Shown: positions 1 through 9,942, counted from the first letter of the stretch. The stretch is DNA of 64,000 bases from Sphingopyxis sp. YF1 (GCF_022701295.1 NZ_CP033204.1:868001-932000); one strand, 5' to 3'. Numbers and translations: made by a program. Notes: generated by a model from the letters alone, not told the origin.

Positions 1-29
1 TCGTTCATTTTGTAGGAGGCGGTTGTTGA
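1..29 (+). CDS. thiS: ThiS C-terminal tail (partial)
   Basis: Frame 3 from the window edge reads VHFVGGGC and then a TGA stop at 27-29. The tail resembles the C-terminus of alphaproteobacterial ThiS, the small sulfur carrier of thiazole synthesis, which ends in a Gly-Gly that is thiocarboxylated. The gene runs off the left edge and its stop overlaps the start of thiG, as expected for a thiS-thiG pair. Oddly, a cysteine follows the glycine run, so the Gly-Gly is not terminal in this reading. The call rests on nine codons and on the neighbour. Confidence 0.6.
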
Positions 30-796
30 CCGACACTTGGAGCGTTGCCGGACGGACCTTTTCGTCGCGGCTGATTGTCGGGACCGGCAAATACAAGGAT
101 TTCGAGCAGAATGCGGCCGCGGTCGAAGCGTCGGGGGCCGAGATCGTCACCGTCGCGGTGCGGCGCGTCAATGTGTCGGACCCGACCGCACCGATGCTGA
201 CCGACTTCATCGATCCCAAAAAGATCACCTACCTCCCCAACACCGCGGGCTGCTTCAACGCCGACGACGCGATCCGCACGCTGCGGCTCGCGCGCGAGGC
301 CGGCGGCTGGGACCTTGTGAAGCTCGAGGTGCTCGGCGAGGCGAAGACGCTCTATCCCAACATGCGCGAGACGCTCGAGGCGACCGAGGTGCTCGCGAAA
401 GAGGGCTTTCTGCCGATGGTCTATTGCGTCGACGATCCGATCGCCGCGAAGCAGCTCGAGGATGCGGGCGCGGTCGCGATCATGCCGCTCGGTGCGCCGA
501 TCGGGTCGGGGCTTGGCATCCAGAACCGCGTGACGATCCGCCTGATTGTCGAGGGCGCGTCGGTGCCGGTGCTCGTCGATGCGGGCGTCGGGACCGCGAG
601 CGATGCCGCGGTGGCGATGGAGCTCGGCTGCGACGGCGTGCTGATGAACACCGCGATCGCCGAAGCGAAGGATCCGATCCTGATGGCGCGCGCGATGAAG
701 CATGCGGTCGAGGCGGGGCGCGACGCCTATCGCGCCGGACGCATGGGGCTGCGCAAATATGCCGATCCGTCGAGCCCGCTCGCCGGGCTGATCTGA
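26..796 (+). CDS. thiG: Thiazole synthase ThiG
   Basis: Forms the thiazole phosphate moiety of thiamine from deoxyxylulose phosphate, dehydroglycine and ThiS-thiocarboxylate in the cytoplasm. The 256-residue TIM-barrel protein has the family's VGTGKY start region, the Schiff-base lysine in LVKLEVLGE (about residue 99), and phosphate-binding glycine loops PIGSGLGI and [10 protein letters not shown] near residues 160-195. Two TTG codons lie in tandem at 23 and 26. AGGAGG at 14-19 is 6 nt from the second and only 3 nt from the first, so 26 is preferred. It overlaps the upstream thiS frame, so the two are translationally coupled. Confidence 0.96.
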   Translation: MTDTWSVAGRTFSSRLIVGTGKYKDFEQNAAAVEASGAEIVTVAVRRVNVSDPTAPMLTDFIDPKKITYLPNTAGCFNADDAIRTLRLAREAGGWDLVKLEVLGEAKTLYPNMRETLEATEVLAKEGFLPMVYCVDDPIAAKQLEDAGAVAIMPLGAPIGSGLGIQNRVTIRLIVEGASVPVLVDAGVGTASDAAVAMELGCDGVLMNTAIAEAKDPILMARAMKHAVEAGRDAYRAGRMGLRKYADPSSPLAGLI

Positions 797-870
797 CCCG
801 CGATACCGGCTTCCGGTTGACGGCTACCGCAATTTGGCACGCGGGTAGCCGCACGGCTGCGACCGCGACC

Positions 871-916
871 TTGCCCTTGTCGGCTTCGTTGCATATGGTT
901 CATATATGAATCATAT
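871..916 (+). promoter_or_regulatory. Promoter with overlapping 24-bp palindromic operator
   Basis: TTGCCC at 871-876 and TATGGT at 894-899 are separated by 17 bp and form a plausible sigma-70 promoter. An imperfect palindrome spans 893-916: ATATG, one mismatch, the perfect core TTCATATATGAA, one mismatch, CATAT (22 of 24 positions symmetrical). It covers the -10 and ends 15 bp before the ATG of the ParD-like gene. AT-rich palindromes of this kind are typical autoregulatory sites of ribbon-helix-helix antitoxins, so the downstream gene is the likely ligand. The binding is inferred. Confidence 0.65.
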
Positions 917-931
917 ATTCGGAAGACTCGC

Positions 932-1156
932 ATGGGTATTGTGAACATCGACGAGGAACTGCACGATCAGCTGCGCCGGGCCAGCCGGGTCTCGTGCCGT
1001 TCGATCAATGCGCAGGCCGCCTACTGGATCCGGATCGGCCTGTTGTGCGAGACCAATCCGACGCTGAGCTTTGCCGAAATCGTCGCGCGCGAACTGCGCG
1101 AGGCAGGGGTTTCGGCGGCGTCGACGACGGGGGAGCCGCGTGACGAAGCGGCCTGA
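932..1156 (+). CDS. ParD-like ribbon-helix-helix protein preceding map
   Basis: A 74-residue protein starting MGIVNIDEELHDQLRRASRV. The short beta strand (GIVNID) followed by two helices fits a ribbon-helix-helix DNA-binding fold, and the overall look matches the ParD-like family (Pfam ParD_like, from memory), which tends to sit beside methionine aminopeptidase. No ParE-type toxin gene is adjacent; instead the 3' end overlaps map by 17 bp in another frame, so the two are co-translated. The palindrome just upstream suggests autoregulation. It may be an orphan antitoxin recruited as a regulator of map. Confidence 0.8.
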   Translation: MGIVNIDEELHDQLRRASRVSCRSINAQAAYWIRIGLLCETNPTLSFAEIVARELREAGVSAASTTGEPRDEAA

Positions 1157-1928
1157 GGAGCTGGCGCTGCTGGCCGAATCGGGCCGGTTGCTGGCGTCGG
1201 TGTTCGAATGGCTCGACCGCATCCCGCTCGCCGGCCTCTCGACGCTGGCGATCGACACGATGGTCGAGCGCTTCATCGTCGACGAGCTTCGGGCACGCCC
1301 CGCGAGCAAGGGCCAATATGGCTATGGCTTCGTGCTCAACGCGTCGGTGAACCATGTCGTGTGCCACGGCGTGCCTTCGGCCGACGAGGTGCTGCGCGAC
1401 GGCGACATCGTCAACCTCGACATCACGCTGGAAAAGAACGGTTATATCGCCGATTCGAGCAAGACCTACCTGATCGGCACGGTGAACTCGGCCGCGCGGC
1501 GGCTGGTGCGGACCACCTATGAGGCGATGTGGATGGGCATTGCGGCGGTGCGTCCCGGCGCGCGCCTCGGCGACATCGGCTGGGCGATCGAGCGCCACGC
1601 GCGGCGGAACGGTTATTCGGTGGTGCGCGAATATTGCGGCCACGGCATCGGCCGCGAGATGCACGAGGATCCCCAGATCCTGCATTTCGGAAAACCCGGG
1701 ACGGGGCTCATGCTGCGCGAGGGCATGGTCTTCACGATCGAACCGATGCTCAACCGCGGGCGCCGGAGCGTGCGCACCGAACCCGACGGCTGGACCGTGG
1801 TGACCCGCGACGGATCGCTGTCGGCGCAATTCGAACATACCGTCGCGGTCACCGCCTCGGGCGTGTCGGTCCTGACCCTGCGCGCCGACGAGCAGGGCAT
1901 GCCGGGCGCGATGAAGCGGGCCGCTTGA
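1140..1928 (+). CDS. map: Type I methionine aminopeptidase
   Basis: Removes the initiator methionine from nascent proteins with a dinuclear metal centre. The 262-residue pita-bread fold carries the ligand set: Asp in VNLDIT, Asp in IADSSKTY, His in CGHGIGREMH, Glu in FTIEPML and Glu in QFEHTVAVT. The start is taken as GTG at 1140, inside the end of the ParD-like gene, with a purine-rich GGGGGAG stretch just upstream; the sequence MTKRPEELALLAESG then matches the family N-terminus. Upstream in-frame ATGs would add a non-conserved Arg-rich stretch. Being cotranscribed with a DNA-binding protein is unusual for a housekeeping peptidase and may mean this copy is conditionally regulated. Confidence 0.94.
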   Translation: MTKRPEELALLAESGRLLASVFEWLDRIPLAGLSTLAIDTMVERFIVDELRARPASKGQYGYGFVLNASVNHVVCHGVPSADEVLRDGDIVNLDITLEKNGYIADSSKTYLIGTVNSAARRLVRTTYEAMWMGIAAVRPGARLGDIGWAIERHARRNGYSVVREYCGHGIGREMHEDPQILHFGKPGTGLMLREGMVFTIEPMLNRGRRSVRTEPDGWTVVTRDGSLSAQFEHTVAVTASGVSVLTLRADEQGMPGAMKRAA

Positions 1929-1977
1929 GCGGGTGACGCCGGCTTCCGGCCCCCGTCCGCGATTTGACGATTTCGAC

Positions 1978-2137
1978 CCTCCCTGTGGCTGCAGGCCTTG
2001 GGGGAGTCGAAGACGGCGCACAGCGCCAGCGGGACCGCTCGCGCAGCGTGTGGTGGAGGGGCTGAAAGGCCGCGCGACGCCGCCCCTCCGTCAGCCCTGC
2101 GGGCTGTCACCTCCCCATCGCTGCGCGACCGGGAGGA
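1978..2137. repeat. Palindromic intergenic repeat, family A copy 1
   Basis: An element of about 160 bp beginning CCTCCCTG and ending GGGAGGA. It contains GGTGGAGGGGC and the near-complementary GCCCCTCCGTCAGCCCTGC, so it can fold into a long hairpin. The same building blocks occur at 17506-17638, 34793-34926 and 50646-50781. It lies between map and the orphan gene at 2205. Confidence 0.8.
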
Positions 2138-2204
2138 GCGACGAAAAGCGACCGATTGCGGACATTGGGGCAATCGCCTACGTTACAAGAAGGCGGAGAG
2201 CTGC

Positions 2205-2621
2205 ATGAAGCGCCAAAATCCACTATATGCAATCTTCCTCGCTCTAGCTGTGGTTGTCGGCTTCATACTTGCAATCGCCGTAGGCCATGGAAAAGGTGAG
2301 GATGCGTGCGACAATGGTCGGATCGCAGCGGATATTCTCGCTTCTCCGATAGATGGAAGTGCCGGACTCAGCTCCGACGAGAAAATCTTTCCGATATCGG
2401 CTGGATACGACGGTCACCAGAGCATCGTGAAGGCGGCGGCGTCGAGTAGGTTTGGGTTTTCCCTCGTTCCGTTGCGCATCAAGGCGACATGTAAGTTCGC
2501 CACAAAAGGCGGGATGCGCTGGCTCGTCGTGAAAAACATTGAGGAATTGACCCCCATCTCTGACATTCGGACTTTCGAGAAGATTTATACGGACTTTGGT
2601 ATAGAGCCGGCGAAGCTCTGA
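2205..2621 (+). CDS. Hypothetical membrane-anchored protein
   Basis: A 138-residue protein of unknown function. An N-terminal hydrophobic helix (about residues 8-28, IFLALAVVVGFILAIAVGHG) suggests a signal anchor or uncleaved signal; the rest is predicted periplasmic, with two cysteines (in EDACDNG and KATCKFATKGG). ATG 2205 is chosen because GGAGAG sits just upstream; earlier in-frame codons run through the intergenic repeat. Base composition is clearly lower in GC than the neighbours and rare codons such as ATA and AGG occur, suggesting acquisition by transfer. Confidence 0.7.
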   Translation: MKRQNPLYAIFLALAVVVGFILAIAVGHGKGEDACDNGRIAADILASPIDGSAGLSSDEKIFPISAGYDGHQSIVKAAASSRFGFSLVPLRIKATCKFATKGGMRWLVVKNIEELTPISDIRTFEKIYTDFGIEPAKL

Positions 2622-2697
2622 ACGGCGTCGCGGAGATCCGCTTTCCACCTCATTCCGGTCTCCGAACCCTCCTTCGCCACCGCCAATCCTTCCCAAA

Positions 2698-2726
2698 TTG
2701 ACAATATAATTTGTCTATTATATCCA
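2698..2726 (+). promoter_or_regulatory. Promoter with inverted repeat between -35 and -10
   Basis: TTGACA at 2698-2703, a 17-bp spacer and TATCCA at 2721-2726. GACAA (2700-2704) and TTGTC (2711-2715) form an inverted repeat around TATAAT, and ATAAT/ATTAT (2706-2710 and 2717-2721) forms a second one. The -10 ends 6 nt before the ATG at 2733 and there is no Shine-Dalgarno sequence, so the transcript is probably leaderless. A repressor bound here would block RNA polymerase; the ArsR-like product is the obvious candidate. Confidence 0.6.
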
Positions 2727-2732
2727 GCTCCC

Positions 2733-3332
2733 ATGGACGAGACGCTTGCCATGCTGGACGATGCCAGCACCGCGCGGGTGGCGCTGTCGCCGCTGCGCCG
2801 CGAGTTGCTGGCGCGGCTGCGCGAACCCGCTTCGGCGGCGGGGCTCGCCGAGGCGCTGGGGGTGCCGCGCCAGAAGATCGGCTATCATCTGCGCGTGCTC
2901 GAAAAGGCGGGGCTGATTGGCGCCGTATCGACCCGCAAGCGCCGCGGTTTCACCGAAACATTGTTCGAGGCGCGCAGCGGCGCCTGGCTCATCGATCCGA
3001 TGCTGCTCGCCCCGGCCGGCGCCGATGCGGCCGGCAAGCAGGACCGTTTTGCCGCCGCGCACCTGGTGCGCACCGCGGCGGGGATCGTCCGCGACGTATC
3101 GCGCATGCAGGAGGCGGCGGCCGACGAAGGCAGCCGTCTGCTGACTTTCACCGTCGAGGCCGATGTCGCCTTCGCGCGGCCCTCGGATATCGAGTGTTTC
3201 GCGGCGCGGGTGGCCGATGCGCTGGCGGCGATCGCCGCCGATTTTGCGTCGCCCGGCGAAGCGCGGCGCTACCGTGTCACCATCGCCGGCCATCCCGCCG
3301 CCGCAACCCGCGAGCCGCCCGCGATCAACTGA
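2733..3332 (+). CDS. ArsR-family winged-helix regulator
   Basis: A 199-residue DNA-binding protein. Residues about 18-75 form the helix-turn-helix: LSPLRRELLARL, then SAAGLAEALGVPRQKIGYHLRVLEKAGLI with the wing after it, typical of ArsR/HTH_20 repressors. No metal-binding CxC motif is present, so it is not an arsenic or metal sensor of the classical type. The C-terminal part (100-185) is an unassigned sensor region. It is followed 13 bp later by an SRPBCC gene with a good AAGGAG site; ArsR plus AHSA1/SRPBCC pairs are a common two-gene unit. Likely autoregulated through the upstream inverted repeats. Confidence 0.85.
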   Translation: MDETLAMLDDASTARVALSPLRRELLARLREPASAAGLAEALGVPRQKIGYHLRVLEKAGLIGAVSTRKRRGFTETLFEARSGAWLIDPMLLAPAGADAAGKQDRFAAAHLVRTAAGIVRDVSRMQEAAADEGSRLLTFTVEADVAFARPSDIECFAARVADALAAIAADFASPGEARRYRVTIAGHPAAATREPPAIN

Positions 3333-3345
3333 AAGGAGACGCAAG

Positions 3346-4113
3346 ATGACCGAAGCTGCCGATCGGCCGACCGTCGACCGCATCCTCGTCGAAATGACGA
3401 TCGCCGCGCCCGCCGCCGCGGTGTGGGATGCGCTGCGCGACCGCGACAAGCTGCTCCAATGGTTCGGCTGGGACGCGCCGAGCCTGGCCGAAGAGGTCGA
3501 CTATATCTTCTTTCAGCACACCCGCCCCGACGAGGGTGCGGGCATCCTGTGGTTCGAGGGGGTGCCCGACCGTTTCGAGGTCGAGCCGCGCGGCGCCGAT
3601 CACTGTATCCTGCGCGTCGTGCGCGCCTCCCCCGCGGGCGAGAGCTGGGACGGAATCTATGAGGATATGGTCGAGGGCTGGATCAGCTTCGTCCAGCAAC
3701 TCCGCCTTGCGATCGAGCGGCACGACATTGCTCCGCGGCGCACGCTCTATTTCGAGGGGCATGCGAAACCCGGCGGATCGGGCCCGATCGCCGCGCTCGG
3801 GCTGGCGGGGCTCCGCGATGTCCCCGACGGCGCCGCCTTCGTCGCCGACCTGCCGACCGGGGAGGTCGTCGAAGGGATGGCGTGGCACCGTACTCCCTGG
3901 CAACTCGGCCTCACCGTGCCGGGGTGGGGCGACGGGTTGCTGATCGCCACCGACAAGTCGGTGAAGGATACGGCGCCGCACGGGCGCGGGATGGTGATCC
4001 TGACCAGCTATGGCCTGTCCGACACCGCCTTCGCTGCGCTCGAGGCGCGCTGGAAGGCGTGGTGGGACGCGCACTATGACGCGCCGCCGCCGAGCGCGGA
4101 GGCGTGCAGCTAG
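3346..4113 (+). CDS. SRPBCC (AHSA1-like) domain protein
   Basis: A 255-residue protein whose first 130 or so residues show the START/Bet v1-like fold signature: MTIAAPAAAVWDALRD, the tryptophan-rich LLQWFGWDAP, and a long C-terminal helix VEGWISFVQQLRLAI. Such proteins bind hydrophobic ligands or aid chaperones. A further region (about 140-255) resembles a second, degenerate SRPBCC copy ending LEARWKAWWDAHY. The start is the ATG at 3346 behind AAGGAG; cotranscribed with the ArsR gene. Its last 4 bp overlap the stop of the convergent MFS gene. The ligand is unknown. Confidence 0.82.
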   Translation: MTEAADRPTVDRILVEMTIAAPAAAVWDALRDRDKLLQWFGWDAPSLAEEVDYIFFQHTRPDEGAGILWFEGVPDRFEVEPRGADHCILRVVRASPAGESWDGIYEDMVEGWISFVQQLRLAIERHDIAPRRTLYFEGHAKPGGSGPIAALGLAGLRDVPDGAAFVADLPTGEVVEGMAWHRTPWQLGLTVPGWGDGLLIATDKSVKDTAPHGRGMVILTSYGLSDTAFAALEARWKAWWDAHYDAPPPSAEACS

Positions 4114-5357
4114 GGCGCGACACGTCCTTCGTCGCGCCCCGGCATCGGCGCCGCGAAACGCAATACCGGCACCGACAGCGCGAGCCAGCCGCCGCCCGCG
4201 AGCACCGCGGCGGGCAGCGACCACAGATCGGCGACCAGCCCGAACAGCCAGGCGCCGAGCGCCAGCGCGCCGAAGGTCACCGCCTGGTAGATCGACAGGC
4301 ACCGCCCGAGGATCGCGTCGGGCGAACGGAGCTGCATCGCGACGTTGAGCGTCGTAAGCGTGCCGACCCACGCCATGCCCGCGACGAAGGCCGCGGCGAG
4401 CACCGCCGCAATCGCCTGCGTCAGCGCGACGGGGACCATCGCGGCGGCGAAGCCCAGCGTCGCCGTTCCGACCACCGCTTCGCTTCCCCAGCGCCGCCGC
4501 GCCGCGCTGACCCACAAGGCACAGACAATCGAGCCGAGCCCGAAGGCGCCGAGGCAGAGGCCATAGACGAGTTCGGTTCCCTTCAGCTGGTCGCGGACGA
4601 GCGACGGGAGCAGCGCCTGAAAGGCGGCCGCGCCCAGCCCGAAGGAAAAACCGCGCATCAGCACGCGGCGCACCGGGTCCGACTGCGCGCAGAACCGCAG
4701 CCCGGTCGCGATCGCGGCGAGCATCGGGGTCTTTTGGGGCGGGTCGGTCTCGGGCTTCCAGCGCAGCAGGACGATGATCAGCGCGAGGTAGCTCAATGTG
4801 TTGAGCGCAAAGGCGGCCGCGGGACCGGTGAGCGAGATGAGCAGCCCGCCGAGCGCGGGGCCGACGCTGCGCGCGAGGTTGAACGCGATGCTGTTGAGCG
4901 CGATCGCCTGCGGCAGGTGGGCGTGCCCGACCTGCTGGCGCACCGACGCCTGCCAGGCGGGCGAGTTGACCGCGGTGCCGCAGCCGACCGCGAGGGTGAA
5001 GAAGAGCAGCGAGAGCGGCCCGATGGCGCCGGCCCAGGTCACGGCGGCGAGCCCCGCCGACATCAGCAGCATGAGGAGCTGCGCCGCGAGCATCACCCGG
5101 CGGCGGTCGTAATTGTCGGCGATCGCACCGGCGAAGACGCCGAGCATCAGGATCGGGATCGTCGCGCCGGCGTTGACCAGCGCGATCAGCAGGTGCGACT
5201 GCGTCAGCTCGGTCATCAGCCAGGCGGCGCCGACCGACTGGATCATCGACCCCATGTTCGAGGCGAGGTTGGCGATCCAGATCGCGCGAAAGGCAGGAAA
5301 GCGGAACGGGGCGAGCGGCGAGGTGCGGGCAGGGGGCGGGGCGGACCCGCCCGCCAT
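4110..5357 (-). CDS. MFS transporter, ENTS/MFS_3 type
   Basis: A 415-residue inner-membrane transporter with about 12 hydrophobic segments, beginning near APFRFPAFRAIWIANLASN, a hallmark of the MFS_3 (transmembrane secretion effector/enterobactin exporter-like) group. The motif-A-like loop GAIADNYDRRRVML follows TM2-3. The start ATG at 5357 shares one base with the stop of the acyl-CoA dehydrogenase gene upstream, so the two are translationally coupled and may serve one process. The substrate cannot be told from sequence. Confidence 0.88.
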   Translation of the reverse strand: MAGGSAPPPARTSPLAPFRFPAFRAIWIANLASNMGSMIQSVGAAWLMTELTQSHLLIALVNAGATIPILMLGVFAGAIADNYDRRRVMLAAQLLMLLMSAGLAAVTWAGAIGPLSLLFFTLAVGCGTAVNSPAWQASVRQQVGHAHLPQAIALNSIAFNLARSVGPALGGLLISLTGPAAAFALNTLSYLALIIVLLRWKPETDPPQKTPMLAAIATGLRFCAQSDPVRRVLMRGFSFGLGAAAFQALLPSLVRDQLKGTELVYGLCLGAFGLGSIVCALWVSAARRRWGSEAVVGTATLGFAAAMVPVALTQAIAAVLAAAFVAGMAWVGTLTTLNVAMQLRSPDAILGRCLSIYQAVTFGALALGAWLFGLVADLWSLPAAVLAGGGWLALSVPVLRFAAPMPGRDEGRVAP

Positions 5358-6949
5358 CAGTTGCGGCCCCCGGCGAGCCCGCGTGCGATCACCTGCGCCT
5401 GGATCTCCGCCGCGCCCTCGAAGATGTTGAGGATACGCGCGTCGCACAGGATGCGGCTGATCTCATATTCCATCGCATAGCCGTTGCCGCCGTGGATCTG
5501 GAGGCTCGCGTCGGCGTTCGACCAGGCGGCGCGCGCGCCGAGCAGCTTGGCCATGCCCGCCTCGATGTCGCAGCGCTTGCCGCCGTCCTTGGCGCGCGCC
5601 GCGGCATAGGAAAGCTCGCGCGCGGTGACGAAGTCGACGAGGCTCATCGCCAGCTTGTCGGCGACGCGCGGGAAATGGACGATCGGCTGGCCGAACTGCT
5701 TGCGCGTCACCGCATAGTCGAGCCCGAGTTCGAGCGCGCGCCGCGCGACGCCGACCGCGCGCGCCGCGGTCTGGATGCGCGCGCCCTCGAAGGTGCGCAT
5801 CAATTGCTTGAACCCCTGGCCTTCCTCGCCGCCGAGCAGCGCGTCGGCGGGTGCGGTCATCCCGTCGAACTGGAGCGCATATTCGCGCATGCCGCGATAG
5901 CCGAGCACCTCGATCTCGCTGCCGGTCATGCCAGCGGCGGGGAAGGGGCTTTCCTCGCTGCCGCGCGGCTTGGGCACCAGCAGCATCGACAGCCCGGCAT
6001 AGCCCTTCGCGTCAGGCAGGGTGCGCGCGAGCAGGGTCATCAGGTCCGATCGCGCGGCATGGGTGATCCAGTTCTTGGCGCCGTCGATGACCCAATGATC
6101 GCCGTCGCGCCGGGCGCGCGTCTGGAGCGAGCCGAGGTCCGATCCAACGTCGGGTTCGGTGAACACCGCGGTGGGCAATATCTCCCCGCTCGCGATGCGC
6201 GGCAGCCATTCGGCCTTCTGCGCGTCGGTGCCGCCGAGCACGATCAGTTCGCCCGCGATCTCCGACCTCGTGCCGAGCGAGCCCGTGCCGATCCAACCGC
6301 GCGACAATTCCTCGGTGACGATGCACATGACGAGCTTGCCGAGGCCGAGCCCCCCATATTCCTCGGGGATGCACACGCCGAAGGTGCCGAGGTCGGCCAT
6401 TGCGGCGACGGTCGTATCGGGGATCAGCGCGTTGGCGAGGTGCCAGCCGTGCGCGTGCGGCAGAATCTCGGCATCGGTGAAGCGCCGGTACTGCTCGCGG
6501 ATCGCGTCGAGGTCGGCGTCGTGGAACGTCTCGCTCGGCCATCGCCCGGCCGCGAACAGCTGCGTCAGCTCGGCGCGTGCCGCGGCATGATCGGCCTCGA
6601 CCAGCGCGGCGCAGGCGTCGGCCAGCTTCGCCGCTTCGCGCGTCAGCCCCAGGTCGGCTGGGCGGCTGAGCTCGTTCTGGCCCATCGGCAGCCCGCCGAC
6701 GAGCTGCGCGATTCCCTCGGCGAAGGCGAGCCGCACGACCAGCGCGTCGACCCGACTGGCATCGCCCGCGGCTTCGGCCCAGTCGAGCGTCGCTTCGAGC
6801 GCGGCGACCGTCGTCGCGATCCACGCAAAGCCGTGCGCTGCGCGCTGTTCGCGGTCGATCGGGGCGTTCGCGAGCCGCGCCGCCAGCGCGGCCTGCGCCG
6901 CGGTCCGATAGTCCTGCGCGGCGCCCAGCGCCTGCCGATAGTCGATCAT
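5357..6949 (-). CDS. Long-form acyl-CoA dehydrogenase, methylsuccinyl-CoA dehydrogenase-like
   Basis: A 530-residue FAD enzyme. Residues about 150-525 are a complete acyl-CoA dehydrogenase (VFTEPDVGSDLGSLQTRA substrate/FAD loop, WVIDGAKNWITH, RKQFGQPI, IHGGNGY). The IFEGAAEIQ segment near the C-terminus holds the usual catalytic Glu position. A 150-residue helical N-terminal extension with GGLPMGQNELSRPADLG is not found in standard acyl-CoA dehydrogenases but is reminiscent of Mcd of the ethylmalonyl-CoA pathway. ATG 6949 is chosen, with a GGTGACAGG site upstream. Assignment to Mcd is from remembered family features; no ccr or ecm gene lies in the window. Confidence 0.85.
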   Translation of the reverse strand: MIDYRQALGAAQDYRTAAQAALAARLANAPIDREQRAAHGFAWIATTVAALEATLDWAEAAGDASRVDALVVRLAFAEGIAQLVGGLPMGQNELSRPADLGLTREAAKLADACAALVEADHAAARAELTQLFAAGRWPSETFHDADLDAIREQYRRFTDAEILPHAHGWHLANALIPDTTVAAMADLGTFGVCIPEEYGGLGLGKLVMCIVTEELSRGWIGTGSLGTRSEIAGELIVLGGTDAQKAEWLPRIASGEILPTAVFTEPDVGSDLGSLQTRARRDGDHWVIDGAKNWITHAARSDLMTLLARTLPDAKGYAGLSMLLVPKPRGSEESPFPAAGMTGSEIEVLGYRGMREYALQFDGMTAPADALLGGEEGQGFKQLMRTFEGARIQTAARAVGVARRALELGLDYAVTRKQFGQPIVHFPRVADKLAMSLVDFVTARELSYAAARAKDGGKRCDIEAGMAKLLGARAAWSNADASLQIHGGNGYAMEYEISRILCDARILNIFEGAAEIQAQVIARGLAGGRN

Positions 6950-7025
6950 CCTGTCACCCCGTTCGTTGCAGGGGCGATGCACCGAACCGCGGCGCTCCGC
7001 AAGTCCAGTTAGTAAGCTATGTTAG

Positions 7026-8636
<1,611 letters not shown>

Positions 8637-8644
8637 TTGGGGCC

Positions 8645-8735
8645 GTCATTGCGAGCGTCGCGAAGCAATTTCCAGCTATCGCCCATTCGCAACGACAGCT
8701 GGAGATCGCTTCGTCGCTGCGCTCCTTGCAATGAC
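8645..8735. repeat. Palindromic intergenic repeat, family B copy 1
   Basis: Starts GTCATTGCGAGCGTCGCGAAG and ends with the complementary CGCTCCTTGCAATGACG, giving a long imperfect hairpin between guaB and the methyltransferase gene. The same element, with different internal sequence, occurs at 14419-14502. This is the widely seen cattgcgagcgaagcgaagcaa type of repeat. Confidence 0.85.
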
Positions 8736-8751
8736 GGGATAAGGGAAACCA

Positions 8752-9942
8752 ATGACGCCCGCTGCGCGCATCCAGACCGCGATCGAGATTCTAGATGTCA
8801 TCGCGCTTGCCGCGCGCGAGGGCGGGGCGCCGGCCGACGCGATCTTTGCCGAGGCGATGCGCGCGCGGCGCTATGCAGGGTCGAAGGACCGCCGTGCGAT
8901 CCGCGGCCATGTCTATGACGCGATCCGCGCGGTGCGTTCGGCGCCGGTGTCGGGCCGGGCGGCGATGCTCGTCCTCGCCGATACCGATCCCGATCTTGCT
9001 GCGCTGTTCGATGGCGCGGCCTATGGTCCCGCGGCCATCGATGCCGGTGAGCCGCGCGCCGAGACGGGGCTCGCGCCGCCGGCGCTCGTCGAGCTGTTCG
9101 ACCCGCTGGTCGGCGACGGCGAGGCGGAAGCGATGCTCGCCCGCGCATCGCTCGATCTGCGCGCGAACCGGCTGAAGGCCAGCCGCGACGAGATTGCGGC
9201 GCTGTTTCCCGAAGGCGAAGCGATCGTGGGCGCCGCGGACGGCTGGCGCCTGCCCCCCGAAACCGCCGCGGCGCAGCACCCCGCCTATGCCACGGGCGCC
9301 TTCGAGGTGCAGGACGCCGCGAGCCAATATGCGTCGGCGGCGCTCGATGCCGCGCCGGGGCAGACGATCGTCGATCTGTGCGCGGGCGGCGGCGGCAAGA
9401 CGCTCGCCATCGCGTCGCTCACCGCGAACGACGCGGCGATCCTCGCTTGCGACACCAACCGCGCACGCCTCCAGCAGCTGGCCCCGCGCGCCGAACGCGC
9501 CGGCGCGACGCGCATCGAGACCCGGCTGCTCAACCCGGGGCAGGAGGCGGCGATGCTCGCCGACGCGATGGGCCGTGCGGACCGGGTTTTCGTCGATGCG
9601 CCCTGTTCGGGCAGCGGCACCTGGCGCCGCAGTCCCGAACTGCGCTGGCGGCTCACCCCCGCCCGGCTCGAACGCCACCTCGCCGATCAGGCGAAGCTGA
9701 TCGACCTCGGCGCCGAACTGGTGGCGCCGGGCGGCAAACTCCTTTATGCTGTCTGCTCGATCATCGCACGCGAGGGGCGGGCACAGGTGGACGATTTTAT
9801 CACCCGGCATCCGGGCTGGACCGCCGATTGCGGCTATCTTCCGGACGGCATCGGACGCGCCGCGGGCGCGGGATTCCTGCTCACGCCGGCGCACGACGGC
9901 TGCGACGGATTTTTCCTCGCACGGCTGACACGCCCATGTTAG
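8752..9942 (+). CDS. RsmB-like rRNA cytosine-C5 methyltransferase
   Basis: A SAM-dependent RNA m5C methyltransferase, 396 residues. The Rossmann domain begins at VDLCAGGGGKTLAIAS (SAM motif I, about residue 205). Motif IV DAPCSGSGTWRRSPE and motif VI YAVCSI carry the two cysteines of the m5C mechanism. The N-terminal 150 residues are helical and resemble a shortened NusB-like RNA-binding region. The rRNA target (RsmB/RsmF class) is inferred from family, not shown. It follows guaB after a repeat and precedes an exported TPR protein. Confidence 0.9.
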   Translation: MTPAARIQTAIEILDVIALAAREGGAPADAIFAEAMRARRYAGSKDRRAIRGHVYDAIRAVRSAPVSGRAAMLVLADTDPDLAALFDGAAYGPAAIDAGEPRAETGLAPPALVELFDPLVGDGEAEAMLARASLDLRANRLKASRDEIAALFPEGEAIVGAADGWRLPPETAAAQHPAYATGAFEVQDAASQYASAALDAAPGQTIVDLCAGGGGKTLAIASLTANDAAILACDTNRARLQQLAPRAERAGATRIETRLLNPGQEAAMLADAMGRADRVFVDAPCSGSGTWRRSPELRWRLTPARLERHLADQAKLIDLGAELVAPGGKLLYAVCSIIAREGRAQVDDFITRHPGWTADCGYLPDGIGRAAGAGFLLTPAHDGCDGFFLARLTRPC

